A stretch of 46,722 nt of DNA from Acidobacteria bacterium 13_1_20CM_3_53_8. Lineage in GTDB: Bacteria; Acidobacteriota; Blastocatellia; Pyrinomonadales; Pyrinomonadaceae. Location: the NCBI GenBank assembly GCA_001920415.1, contig MNJR01000093.1, positions 44,479 to 91,200 of the forward strand, read 5' to 3'. The notes under the pieces are model-generated. The model made no database searches. It saw only the letters and a program-made list of their open reading frames with translations, and had not been told where the DNA came from. Below, in pieces: positions 8,404-16,390 of the stretch. Both the position numbers and the translations under genes were made by a program. Numbering within the stretch: the first letter of the stretch is position 1; every line of letters starts with the position of its first letter.

Positions 8404-8526
8404 AAAAAGGCAAAAGTAAAAAGGTAAAAGGCAAAAGTAAGGCTGAAACCATATTTTAATAAAAAGATTGGCTTCCCCTCACTTTTGCCTTTTTACTTTT
8501 ACCTTTTACCTTCCTTTTTGCCTTTC
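8404..8526. repeat. AAAAGGCAAAAGTAAAAAGG-word hairpin (family C)
   Basis: The left arm at 8404-8441 of AAAAGGCAAAAGT and AAAAGGT words pairs with complementary words at 8480-8526. It sits between two convergent genes, where it could terminate both transcripts. The same words recur in the gaps at 26772-26857 and 39458-39573. Confidence 0.78.
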
Positions 8527-8527
8527 T

Positions 8528-10270
8528 TTATCTAAAGCGTGAAGGCTTTCGAGGAATCCTCTCATCCATCATTGCGGCGTTGTAGGCGAAGGCCGCTAAA
8601 ACTGTTGCGGCCTGCTTCATGTCATCCTCTTGAATGCGGTCGAAGACATCCATGTTCGAGTGCCATGTGCGCGTAGTGTACTCAATCTCGTCCTGCATCA
8701 GATTGAAGGCGGGAAGACCTATTGTGTCGAAAGATTCGTGATCCGTGTTCGTATCAATTCTGATTGATAATGTCGAAGCTCCCATGTCGCGGAAAGATTC
8801 AAGCCAGCGGCGGAAGATTGGCCGCACGGCTTCGTTGCCTTGCAGGTAAACGCCGCGCACGCGCCCCGTTCCATTGTCCAGATTGAAATAGACATCGAAA
8901 TTTTCGTAACCGGGTTTCTTGATGAGTCGCGGCGCGGGCGTAGGCGCAGGCGTTGGTGCAACTGCGGGCTGCGCTTCTGGAGTGGGCGAAGCTGCGGGCG
9001 CTGGCGCGGGCGTTGGTTGCGGCTCTAATTCACCAAAATGTTGTTTGACGTAAGCTTCGGAGCCGTACTCGCCCTGCTCTTCACCGCTCCACAATCCAAT
9101 GCGAATGGTGCGTCTGGGTTTTAATCCCAGAGCCTGAATGATACGCACGGCCTCCATCATCACGGCTACGCCCGCGCCGTTATCTGTAGCGCCCGTCGCT
9201 GTGTGCCATGAATCCATATGCGCGCCCAGCATAACTACTTCATTTGGAAAATCGCTGCCCGGAATCTCCGCAACAGTGTTGTAGCCCATAAGGTCTTCGT
9301 CATGAAATTGCACATCCAGGTTCACACTCATGCGCACACGTACGCCCTGCTGTATGAGACGAACCATGCGGTTGTACTGCTCTGCGGCCACAGACACTTG
9401 CGGCAAGATTTTCGGGGCGTTTACAGTCCAGGGGTAAATGCGCTTTGCTGCTGGCGTGTCGAAAGGTTGAGGTACGGAAGCAGATTGAACGAACTGAAGC
9501 GTGCCGTCGTCTCCGGCGCGAGACCCGTCCATTAGAAGCGCCGCGCCCTCTTCGTAATAGAACCTTGTCTTTCTATCATTGAATGCTTCCTGCGCTCTCT
9601 GCTCCGGCGTTCTGGGCGCGCGGCGCGGGCGCGGCGGAACCTGCGCAGGATCAGGCGAGTTGGCAAGGTCAAGCAATTCTCTCTCGCTTAGACGAGTCGC
9701 CTGCGGCTCGAAGCGAGCTTTAAGCTGGCGCGGCGCGCTCGTCAGCACAATCGCGCCTTTCAGCTTCCCTTTGTATTTCTGCAATTGCTCCTCGTTCTGC
9801 GCGTCAACATAAACAGCATTAGCCGTCAGCTTTCCCGCAAGTCCGGGCGACCAAGCGCGCGGGTAAGCGATGAGCGGAGCTTCCTGCGGCTCAATCATCT
9901 CAGCCGAAAATCTTTTCAACTCCCATCCGCGACCGAACGGCCCCCACGCTTCAAGGTGCGCATTTTGCAATCCCCAGTCCGCCAACTTCTGCCGCGTCCA
10001 CTCGTTCGCGCGCTTCATATTCGGCGAAGCGGTCAGGCGTGGCCCAATCACGTCCGTCAAATATTCCAGCGTCTGCATCAACTGCGAATGGTTCAACCCT
10101 TCTGCCTTGATGCGCTCTACAGGATCATTCGCATCTCGCGGCGTGTAAGGCGTTGCTTGCGGCGAAGGTGCGGGCGACGGTGTTGCGCTCGGTTGCTGTG
10201 CGTAGAGATGAAAGCTCTGTACGAGCAGAAGAGATAAGACTAGAACGATTGTTAGTTGACGACGCGGCAT
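8528..10270 (-). CDS. Secreted M28-family zinc metallopeptidase
   Basis: The 580-residue protein starts with a signal peptide (MPRRQLTIVLVLSLLLVQSF, cleavage near YAQ) and a Pro/Ala linker. A GAGG lies 9 nt before the ATG. A PA-type domain occupies about residues 130-330 and is followed by the M28 catalytic domain: GAHMDSWHTATGATDNGAG (first His and bridging Asp), LWSGEEQGEYGS (catalytic and metal Glu), NTDHESFDT, and the final His in TWHSNMDVFD. The zinc ligands appear complete. A Pro/Thr/Ala-rich insert lies within the catalytic domain near residue 420. It is likely an exported aminopeptidase or carboxypeptidase used for protein scavenging. Substrate preference is unknown. Confidence 0.9.
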   Translation of the reverse strand: MPRRQLTIVLVLSLLLVQSFHLYAQQPSATPSPAPSPQATPYTPRDANDPVERIKAEGLNHSQLMQTLEYLTDVIGPRLTASPNMKRANEWTRQKLADWGLQNAHLEAWGPFGRGWELKRFSAEMIEPQEAPLIAYPRAWSPGLAGKLTANAVYVDAQNEEQLQKYKGKLKGAIVLTSAPRQLKARFEPQATRLSERELLDLANSPDPAQVPPRPRRAPRTPEQRAQEAFNDRKTRFYYEEGAALLMDGSRAGDDGTLQFVQSASVPQPFDTPAAKRIYPWTVNAPKILPQVSVAAEQYNRMVRLIQQGVRVRMSVNLDVQFHDEDLMGYNTVAEIPGSDFPNEVVMLGAHMDSWHTATGATDNGAGVAVMMEAVRIIQALGLKPRRTIRIGLWSGEEQGEYGSEAYVKQHFGELEPQPTPAPAPAASPTPEAQPAVAPTPAPTPAPRLIKKPGYENFDVYFNLDNGTGRVRGVYLQGNEAVRPIFRRWLESFRDMGASTLSIRIDTNTDHESFDTIGLPAFNLMQDEIEYTTRTWHSNMDVFDRIQEDDMKQAATVLAAFAYNAAMMDERIPRKPSRFR

Positions 10271-10338
10271 GTTTGTAAACCTCGGAGAGAGTTTTATAGG
10301 AATTCAATTTCTAAAGACACGAAAGTCTCGCACACAAA

Positions 10339-10380
10339 AGAGAAATTTTAAATTTGAAATCTCAAATTTAAAATTTCTCT
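10339..10380. terminator. Perfect 19-bp AT-rich hairpin downstream of topA
   Basis: The arm 10339-10357 pairs without mismatch with 10362-10380 around a 4-nt loop. It lies 33 nt past the topA stop (topA reads leftward) and upstream of the M28 peptidase gene. An A/T-rich stem of this length may terminate topA transcription, but it belongs in style to the gap hairpins found elsewhere here. Confidence 0.6.
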
Positions 10381-10412
10381 TTGGTTGCAAAACAATCACT
10401 TGATCTGTCTCT

Positions 10413-12947
10413 TTAGATTCTTTTCTGCTCGCGCGAAGCATCCGCGCCGCCAGCCGCAATAGGCGCTGGCGCGACGGGCGCGCGATAGCCGCAGCCATCT
10501 CGTGTGCAGTAATGAACTGTGCCTTCCTTCTTCGTAGTCTTCTCAAGAAGGAAAGGCGCGTTGCACTTCGGACAGGGTTCTGCAACGGGTTTGTCCCAGA
10601 ACACAACGTCGCACTTAGGATACTCCGAGCAGCCGTAGAAAATTTTTCCGCGCTTAGATTTCTTCACCACTATCTCGCCCTTGCATCCAGCGCGCGGGCA
10701 AGCGACGCCCGTCGTCTCGCGCTTGATGTAACCGCATTTCGGATAGTTCGAGCAAGAAATGAATTGGCCGAAACGTCCGTGACGAAGAACAAGCTGCGCG
10801 CCGTCAACAGGACATTTTTCGTCCAATGGAACGGGCGCTGGTGCTGGCTGGCCGCTTTTGGCAATCTTGCGAATGTTACGGCATTCGGGATAGCCCGTGC
10901 AGCCCAAAAACTGTCCAAAGCGTCCGCGCTTCAAAGCCATAGGCTTGCCGCACAACTCACAGACTTCAGCTTCTTCCTCGTTTGCACCACTTCCCGTCGA
11001 AGTTCCTACAGTAGTTGGAATCTGTTCCATTGTTGAAGGACTGGGGTCGCGCGTTGCGCCGCAGTTTAAGCATTTAAGGTACTTGCCGAAGCGACCAACC
11101 TTTTCTACCATACCTTCGGTGTTGCATTTGATACAGACTTCATTGGTCGGCTTTTCAACATGCCGAACTCCTTCTAAGTATTTTCGAAATGCTTCAAGGT
11201 CACGCGCGAACTTCTCGTAAAACTCATGCAGCGCTTCAGTCCACTTCAGCTTCCCTTCCTCAATCTGATCAAGTTCCTCCTCCATCCGCGCTGTATATGT
11301 TTCATTGAAAAGATCATCAAATCCGCCGTTGACAAGATGGTCATTAACCGTCATACCAATCGCAGTCGGATGAAAGCGCCCTTCATGCTTTTCCACGTAT
11401 TCACGATCCTGAATCGTCGTCATAATCGCCGCGTATGTGGAAGGTCTTCCGATGCCTTTCTCTTCCAACGCTTTCACCAGCGTCGCTTCCGTGTAGCGCG
11501 GCGGAGGTTCTGTGAAATGCTGCTCCGGCGTGATCTGGTTTAATTTAAGAGGCTCGCCCTTTTCAACTAGCGGCAGACTGCGCTCAGACTCTTCATCATC
11601 TTCAGCCTTCTCGTCTCTACCTTCCTGATAAACTTTCAGGAAGCCGTCAAACTTCAGAACCGAACCTGTGGCGCGGAACAGAAATCGCCCAGCTTCTATA
11701 TCAATCGTCGTTTGGTCAAATACCGCTGGCATCATCTGCGATGCTACAAAGCGCTGCCAGACCAAGCGATAAAGTTTCAGTTCATCACGATTGAGAAATT
11801 TTAACAGAGAATCAGGCGTGCGCGTGACATCCGTCGGGCGAATGGCTTCGTGCGCATCCTGCGCGCCCTTCTTCGAGCGATAATGAACAGCTTTTTCAGG
11901 TAAATACTTTTCGCCGTACTGCTGGCCTACGAACGCGCGCACATCATTGAGCGCCGCCTCAGAGACGCGCGTCGAATCCGTTCGCATGTATGTGATTAGA
12001 CCGACAGAGCCTTCCGCGCCGAGTTCCACGCCCTCGTAAAGTTTTTGCGCAACTATCATGGTCTTCTTCACAGGAAAGCCCAGTTTGCGCGAAGCCTCCT
12101 GCTGCAACTTCGACGTGATGAAGGGCGGCACAGGGTTTCGCTTGCGCTCCTTCGTAGTGACATCAGTGACTACGAAATTCTGCCGCTCGGCTTCAGCGAC
12201 AATCTCGCGCGCCTGCTCCTCGTTGCCGATTAAAATTTCGTTCTTCTTGATCTCCTGATCGAAGTTTGCGGTCTTAACCGTCTGCTCGCCAACCTTGAAA
12301 AGACGCGCGTCGAAAGCAGGAGGAAGTTTCGCTGCGAGGTTCGCAGTGACAGTCCAGTATTCTGTCTTAACAAAAGCCTCAATCTCTCGCTCGCGCTCTA
12401 CGACCATGCGAAGCGCGACCGATTGCACGCGCCCCGCGCTAAGGCGTCCGCCCACAGTGCGACAAAGAAGCGGCGAGACTTTGTAGCCTACCAAGCGATC
12501 AAGAAGACGGCGAGCCTGCTGCGCGTCAACAAGATTTTTGTCAATCTGTTTCGGCTCCTTGAATGCATCCTGCACCGCGCGCTTCGTTATTTCATTGAAC
12601 ATCACGCGATATGATGGTTTTCGCGGGCGCTTCGGAACAATCTCCTCTTCAAGATGTTGACAGATAGCCTCGCCCTCTCGGTCAGGGTCTGCCGCAAGAT
12701 AAATCGCCTCGGCCTCTTTCGCAGCCCTTTTCAGATCGGTGACTATCTTCCTGTTATTTCTCTTCTTCGAATCGGGAATCAACTCGTACGTCGGCTCGAA
12801 ATTATTCTCGACATCAACGCCCAATCCCTTCGACGGCAAATCCTTGATGTGGCCTATAGAGGCCATCACGCGATAGTCCCCGCCCAGATATTTATTAATT
12901 GTCTTAGCCTTTGCAGGCGATTCAACGATAACCAGATTTTTAGCCAT
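10413..12947 (-). CDS. topA: DNA topoisomerase I (type IA) with five C-terminal zinc ribbons
   Basis: The 844-residue protein has the full TopA plan. A Toprim domain begins KNLVIVESPAKAKTINKYLG and includes AADPDREGEAI (acidic metal site, about 85-95). The catalytic tyrosine is Tyr320 in GLITYMRTDSTRVS. The C-terminus carries tandem Cys-rich zinc ribbons (about residues 610-830). Five ribbons can be counted: CIKC...CLNC, CELC...CTGYPEC, CPVDG...CSNYPKC, CPRAGC...CSEYPKC and CPKC...CTRDGC. The third has lost one Cys of its first pair. The enzyme relaxes negative supercoils via a 5'-phosphotyrosine intermediate. It lies upstream of dprA in this orientation's downstream direction (dprA then topA), a common bacterial order. 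Confidence 0.97.
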   Translation of the reverse strand: MAKNLVIVESPAKAKTINKYLGGDYRVMASIGHIKDLPSKGLGVDVENNFEPTYELIPDSKKRNNRKIVTDLKRAAKEAEAIYLAADPDREGEAICQHLEEEIVPKRPRKPSYRVMFNEITKRAVQDAFKEPKQIDKNLVDAQQARRLLDRLVGYKVSPLLCRTVGGRLSAGRVQSVALRMVVEREREIEAFVKTEYWTVTANLAAKLPPAFDARLFKVGEQTVKTANFDQEIKKNEILIGNEEQAREIVAEAERQNFVVTDVTTKERKRNPVPPFITSKLQQEASRKLGFPVKKTMIVAQKLYEGVELGAEGSVGLITYMRTDSTRVSEAALNDVRAFVGQQYGEKYLPEKAVHYRSKKGAQDAHEAIRPTDVTRTPDSLLKFLNRDELKLYRLVWQRFVASQMMPAVFDQTTIDIEAGRFLFRATGSVLKFDGFLKVYQEGRDEKAEDDEESERSLPLVEKGEPLKLNQITPEQHFTEPPPRYTEATLVKALEEKGIGRPSTYAAIMTTIQDREYVEKHEGRFHPTAIGMTVNDHLVNGGFDDLFNETYTARMEEELDQIEEGKLKWTEALHEFYEKFARDLEAFRKYLEGVRHVEKPTNEVCIKCNTEGMVEKVGRFGKYLKCLNCGATRDPSPSTMEQIPTTVGTSTGSGANEEEAEVCELCGKPMALKRGRFGQFLGCTGYPECRNIRKIAKSGQPAPAPVPLDEKCPVDGAQLVLRHGRFGQFISCSNYPKCGYIKRETTGVACPRAGCKGEIVVKKSKRGKIFYGCSEYPKCDVVFWDKPVAEPCPKCNAPFLLEKTTKKEGTVHYCTRDGCGYRAPVAPAPIAAGGADASREQKRI

Positions 12948-13119
12948 TTTCTTTCTCTTAAATCGTCAATAGTGAATCGTAAATAGTGATAAAGACAGAA
13001 GAACCTTCTTGATTCAGGATTAAAGTTATTCTAATCAAGTTCACAGTTTAGATGCGTCAACGGGCGGATTCGCTTGCCAGCTTAAACCGTTCAAGAATAA
13101 AACTTTAGGCCCGCCCCTC

Positions 13120-14250
13120 CTAGATTTTTCTAACAAAACATTTGCCCGGAAGCTGGCGAACAAGCTCGCGCATTTCAAGCCCCAGCAGCGCGCCGGACAA
13201 TTCGGGCACGGTCAGTTTGCTCGTCACAACCAGATCGTCAATGTGCGCCGGCTCGTCCGCAGATAGCAGCTTGAAGATTGTGTGCTCCGTCTCGGTCAAG
13301 TTCTCAGGCACGAGCGATAGCTGGTCAACCAGCGTTGCCTCTTTCTTCTTTTTCGGCTCAGGCGGTAGAAGGCGAGCGGCCACATCAGGCGGCATCTCTG
13401 CGGCTATGTCCTGCCAGGCTTGAACCAATTTTGCGCCCGCTCCCTTTATCAGATAGTTAGTGCCGAAAGAATTTCGGGAAGTTATATTGCCGGGCACTGC
13501 AAAGACTTCCCGATTCTGCTCCATGGCAAGGCGCGCAGTGATTAGCGAGCCGCTGTTTTCGGCAGCCTCTACCAGCAAAACTCCCAGACTCAAACCGCTG
13601 ATGATGCGGTTGCGGTATGGAAAATTCTGCGGCGCTGGCGGCGTGCCCAGCGGGAATTCAGATACGATTGCGCCGCCGCTCGCCAGAATCTCATCAGCCA
13701 GTTTTCTATGATCGCGCGGGTAAACTTCATCAATGCCGGTTCCCAACACTGCGACCGTGCGCCCTGCGGCTTCAAGCGCACCGCGATGCGCCGCAGCGTC
13801 AATGCCGCGCGCAAGCCCCGAAACGATTGTCACGCCGCGCTCGGCCAAGTCGCGCGCCAGCATAGTGGCAGTGTTTTGTCCGTAGGTAGAAGAGCGGCGT
13901 GACCCAACAATTGCAACGCACGGCTGATCGAAACAGGCGTCCCAGGCGCCTTTCACGTAGAGCGTAATCGGTGGATCGAAAATCTCTCGCAGAAGCTGCG
14001 GGTAAACTCCATCGTCAAGCAGAAGTATGTCCGCGCCCATCTCGCGCACGCGCTCTATCTCATCACCGGCAACCTCGAACAGGTCGCGCGCCATGATGCT
14101 CTCAATAGCTTCTGGCTGAAGACGCAGCGTCTCAAAATCCGCGCGCGTAGCAGCGAACACACCTTCCGCCGAGCCGAAACGCTCCAGCAGCCGTGCAGCC
14201 GCACGCGGCCCCACACCCGGCGTCATGTTTAGCGCAACCCACTCCCTCAT
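13120..14250 (-). CDS. dprA: DNA processing protein DprA/Smf
   Basis: The chosen start is the ATG at 14250 (MREWVALNMTPGVGPRAAAR), giving 376 residues. A longer frame to 14307 would translate the adjacent repeat. An N-terminal helix-hairpin-helix/SAM-like region (GVGPRAAARLLERFG) precedes the Rossmann core with VAIVGSRRSSTYG, SGLARGIDAAAHRGAL, VLGTGIDEVYP, SEFPLGTPP and NFPYRNRIISGLS. A C-terminal winged-helix (DML1-like) domain ends the protein. DprA binds ssDNA and loads RecA during natural transformation. No clear ribosome site precedes the ATG. topA follows it on the same strand after about 170 nt. Confidence 0.95.
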   Translation of the reverse strand: MREWVALNMTPGVGPRAAARLLERFGSAEGVFAATRADFETLRLQPEAIESIMARDLFEVAGDEIERVREMGADILLLDDGVYPQLLREIFDPPITLYVKGAWDACFDQPCVAIVGSRRSSTYGQNTATMLARDLAERGVTIVSGLARGIDAAAHRGALEAAGRTVAVLGTGIDEVYPRDHRKLADEILASGGAIVSEFPLGTPPAPQNFPYRNRIISGLSLGVLLVEAAENSGSLITARLAMEQNREVFAVPGNITSRNSFGTNYLIKGAGAKLVQAWQDIAAEMPPDVAARLLPPEPKKKKEATLVDQLSLVPENLTETEHTIFKLLSADEPAHIDDLVVTSKLTVPELSGALLGLEMRELVRQLPGKCFVRKI

Positions 14251-14251
14251 A

Positions 14252-14368
14252 ATTTTGGATTTTCGATTTTGGATTTTGGATTGCGAGATTCGTATGTTGA
14301 GAGACAAAATTCAAGTCGAATAAGCTCTCAACCCTAATCCAAAATCGGCAATCTAAAATCCAAAATCG
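14252..14368. repeat. TTTTGGATTTTCGATT-word hairpin (family B) upstream of dprA
   Basis: The left arm at 14252-14287 of GATTTTGGATTTT words pairs with complementary TAATCCAAAATCGGC words at 14335-14368. One edge touches the dprA start codon and the other ends 4 nt before the tRNA-Sec CCA end, so it separates tRNA from dprA. The same words recur at 21932-22057 and 36943-37068. Confidence 0.78.
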
Positions 14369-14371
14369 TCT

Positions 14372-14470
14372 TGGCGGAGGCGTGTAGGAATCGAACCTAC
14401 CTGAGCCTGCTCTCACAGGCTCACAGACGATTTTGAAGACCGCGCCGCTCACCAGAACGGATGCGCCTCC
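14372..14470 (-). tRNA. selC: tRNA-Sec (anticodon UCA)
   Basis: Read on the minus strand, the gene begins GGAGGCGC and ends CGCCTCC-G-CCA with CCA encoded. The anticodon loop is CTTCAAA with anticodon TCA (plus-strand positions 14434-14436), which reads UGA. Features special to bacterial tRNA-Sec are visible. The D stem is 6 bp (CCGTTC/GAGCGG) around a 4-nt loop. The long variable arm is an 8-bp stem TGAGCCTG/CAGGCTCA. The acceptor is extended to seven or eight pairs (the eighth would be C-A), and the T arm is GTAGG-TTCGATT-CCTAC. Total length of 99 nt fits. It implies that the organism inserts selenocysteine. selA, selB, selD and an obvious selenoprotein are not in the window. Confidence 0.95.
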
Positions 14471-14539
14471 GCTGTTTCGGTGCCAAAGCTCAAAACCCTA
14501 CGCGCCACAAGCCATGCCTGTCAAGCGCTCTCCCACTGC

Positions 14540-14590
14540 TTGACCCTATTGCTTATTACGCGCTACCATAATCGAACGAACGTTCGAACG
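14540..14590 (+). promoter_or_regulatory. Candidate boxC promoter with overlapping palindromic operator
   Basis: TTGACC (14540-14545) and TACCAT (14564-14569), 18 nt apart, resemble a -35/-10 pair. Immediately downstream CGAACGAACGTTCGAACG (14573-14590) contains two overlapping perfect 10-bp palindromes, CGAACGTTCG (14577-14586) and CGTTCGAACG (14581-14590). The site is placed to block transcription and is the best candidate for the TetR-family regulator encoded at 17856. A second inverted pair, GGCCAGC/GCTGGCC, lies at 14590-14596 and 14632-14638. All of this is inferred from sequence only. Confidence 0.5.
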
Positions 14591-14677
14591 GCCAGCCGAT
14601 TTTCATTTTATGCCGATAAATGCTGGCCGATTTTGAGCGCTCTTGATATTTTCGATCAATGCCGGGACTAAAGTTTA

Positions 14678-16309
14678 ATGGTTAATTTCGAGACTTCGCC
14701 GGAGCGGTACAACCACTGGAAACTGAATGTGGACGGAGCGGTCGCCACGCTCTCTATGGATGTTAAGGAAGACGAGACGCTGGGCGATGGCTACAAGCTC
14801 AAGCTCAACTCTTATGATCTGGGCGTTGATATTGAACTCGCGGACGCGGTTCAGCGCCTCAGATTCGAGCACCCGGAGGTGCGCGTCGTAGTCATTACCA
14901 GCCTGAAACCCAGAATCTTCTGCGCTGGCGCCAACATATACATGCTTGGCACATCGCCTCATGCCTTCAAAGTAAATTTCTGCAAGTTCACTAACGAGAC
15001 GCGCTGCGCCATTGAGGATGCTTCTCATCATTCGGGACAAAAATATATCGCGGCGATAAATGGCACGGCTTCGGGCGGCGGCTACGAACTCGCCATCGCT
15101 TGCGATGAGATTTATCTGGTTGATGATGGGAACTCCGCTGTTTCGCTTCCTGAAGTTCCTTTGCTGGGCGTATTGCCCGGCACGGGCGGACTGACCCGCC
15201 TCGTTGACAAGCGCAAGGTGCGCCGCGACCGCGCTGATGTTTTCTCTACACTCGCGGAAGGGTTGAAGGCAAAGCGCGCGAAGGATTGGGGACTGATTGA
15301 CGACTTTTTCCCTACGAGCAAGTTTGAAGAATCAATCGTTGCGCGCGTCGAGAAGCTTGTCGAAGCTAATGGACAAAAGAACGCGAGCGCTGGCATCAAG
15401 CTCAACCCGCTTCAGGTCGAAGCGAGTGAAGCGGGGCGCGAGTACAAGTACGTTAGCTTGAAATACAACCGCGATAAGCGTTACGCGGATTTGACCGTGC
15501 GCGCCCCCGAAGAGAATCTGCCGCAAGCGCTGGAAGAGATAGAGAAGCTTGGCGATTCTTACTGGCCTCTTCAAGCTTATCGTGAGTTGGACGACGCGCT
15601 CTTGAATCTGCGCGTCAACGAATTAGAGATTGGACTCGTTTGCATTCGCACAGAAGGCGACATTGATAACGTGCTCGCTGTTGATGAAACGCTCGCTCGC
15701 AACCGTGACCACTGGCTGGTGCGCGAAATTCTGCTCAACATGGCGCGCTGCCTGCGCCGTCTTGATCTGACGGCGAAAAGCTTCTTCGCTTTGCTCGAAC
15801 CCGGTAGTTGTTTTGTCGGGAATCTGCTCGAACTCGCGCTGTCTGCCGACCGAACGTACATGCTTAACAACGCGGATGAAAAAGTTGAGATTGCCGTGAG
15901 CGAGTTGAACGCGGGCGCGTTTCCTATGAGCAACGGGCTGACCCGTCTGCAATCTCATTTCCTTGCCGAGCCTGAAAAGGTCGAAGAAGTTCTCAGCCAC
16001 AAAGATAGGTTCGACACGGAAGAGGCGGAAGCGGTCGGCCTTGTAACTTTCGCGCCCGATGACCTTGATTGGGAGGACGAAGTTCGCGTTGCGATTGAAG
16101 AGAGAACCTCTCTATCGCCTGACGCGCTAACAGGAATGGAAGCGTCTCTGAGATTCGCAGGGCCTGAAACACTCGATACGAAAATTTACGGGCGATTGAC
16201 CGCGTGGCAGAACTGGATTTTCCAGCGCCCCAACGCAGTCGGCCCGCAAGGGGCATTAACAAACTACGGCAAGCCAACTCAGCCGCAGTTCGATTACAAA
16301 CGGACGTGA
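14678..16309 (+). CDS. boxC: Benzoyl-CoA-dihydrodiol lyase (2,3-epoxybenzoyl-CoA dihydrolase)
   Basis: The 543-residue protein has the length and double-crotonase layout typical of BoxC. The first crotonase half contains RIFCAGANIYMLG (oxyanion-hole region, about residue 80), INGTASGGGYELAIACDEI, and LPEVPLLGVLPGTGGLTRL with a catalytic-site Glu. A diverged second half follows. BoxC opens the ring of 2,3-epoxybenzoyl-CoA hydrolytically to 3,4-dehydroadipyl-CoA semialdehyde and formate. boxB follows directly after a hairpin repeat. The start follows a candidate regulated promoter at 14540-14590. The reductase partner BoxA and the semialdehyde dehydrogenase are not in this window. Confidence 0.94.
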   Translation: MVNFETSPERYNHWKLNVDGAVATLSMDVKEDETLGDGYKLKLNSYDLGVDIELADAVQRLRFEHPEVRVVVITSLKPRIFCAGANIYMLGTSPHAFKVNFCKFTNETRCAIEDASHHSGQKYIAAINGTASGGGYELAIACDEIYLVDDGNSAVSLPEVPLLGVLPGTGGLTRLVDKRKVRRDRADVFSTLAEGLKAKRAKDWGLIDDFFPTSKFEESIVARVEKLVEANGQKNASAGIKLNPLQVEASEAGREYKYVSLKYNRDKRYADLTVRAPEENLPQALEEIEKLGDSYWPLQAYRELDDALLNLRVNELEIGLVCIRTEGDIDNVLAVDETLARNRDHWLVREILLNMARCLRRLDLTAKSFFALLEPGSCFVGNLLELALSADRTYMLNNADEKVEIAVSELNAGAFPMSNGLTRLQSHFLAEPEKVEEVLSHKDRFDTEEAEAVGLVTFAPDDLDWEDEVRVAIEERTSLSPDALTGMEASLRFAGPETLDTKIYGRLTAWQNWIFQRPNAVGPQGALTNYGKPTQPQFDYKRT

Positions 16310-16312
16310 GGA

Positions 16313-16387
16313 CAGTTTTCAGTTTTTAGTTTTCAGTTTTAAGAAAAACATCCAGGCTGAAAACTAAAAACTGAAAACTGAAAACTG
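16313..16387. repeat. GTTTTCAGTTTTTAG-word hairpin (family A) between boxC and boxB
   Basis: CAGTTTTCAGTTTTTAG words at 16313-16342 pair with complementary CTGAAAACTAAAAACTG words from 16357. The right arm ends 3 nt before the boxB ATG, so no Shine-Dalgarno site is possible in the usual place unless the hairpin opens. Confidence 0.82.
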
Positions 16388-16390
16388 ATT

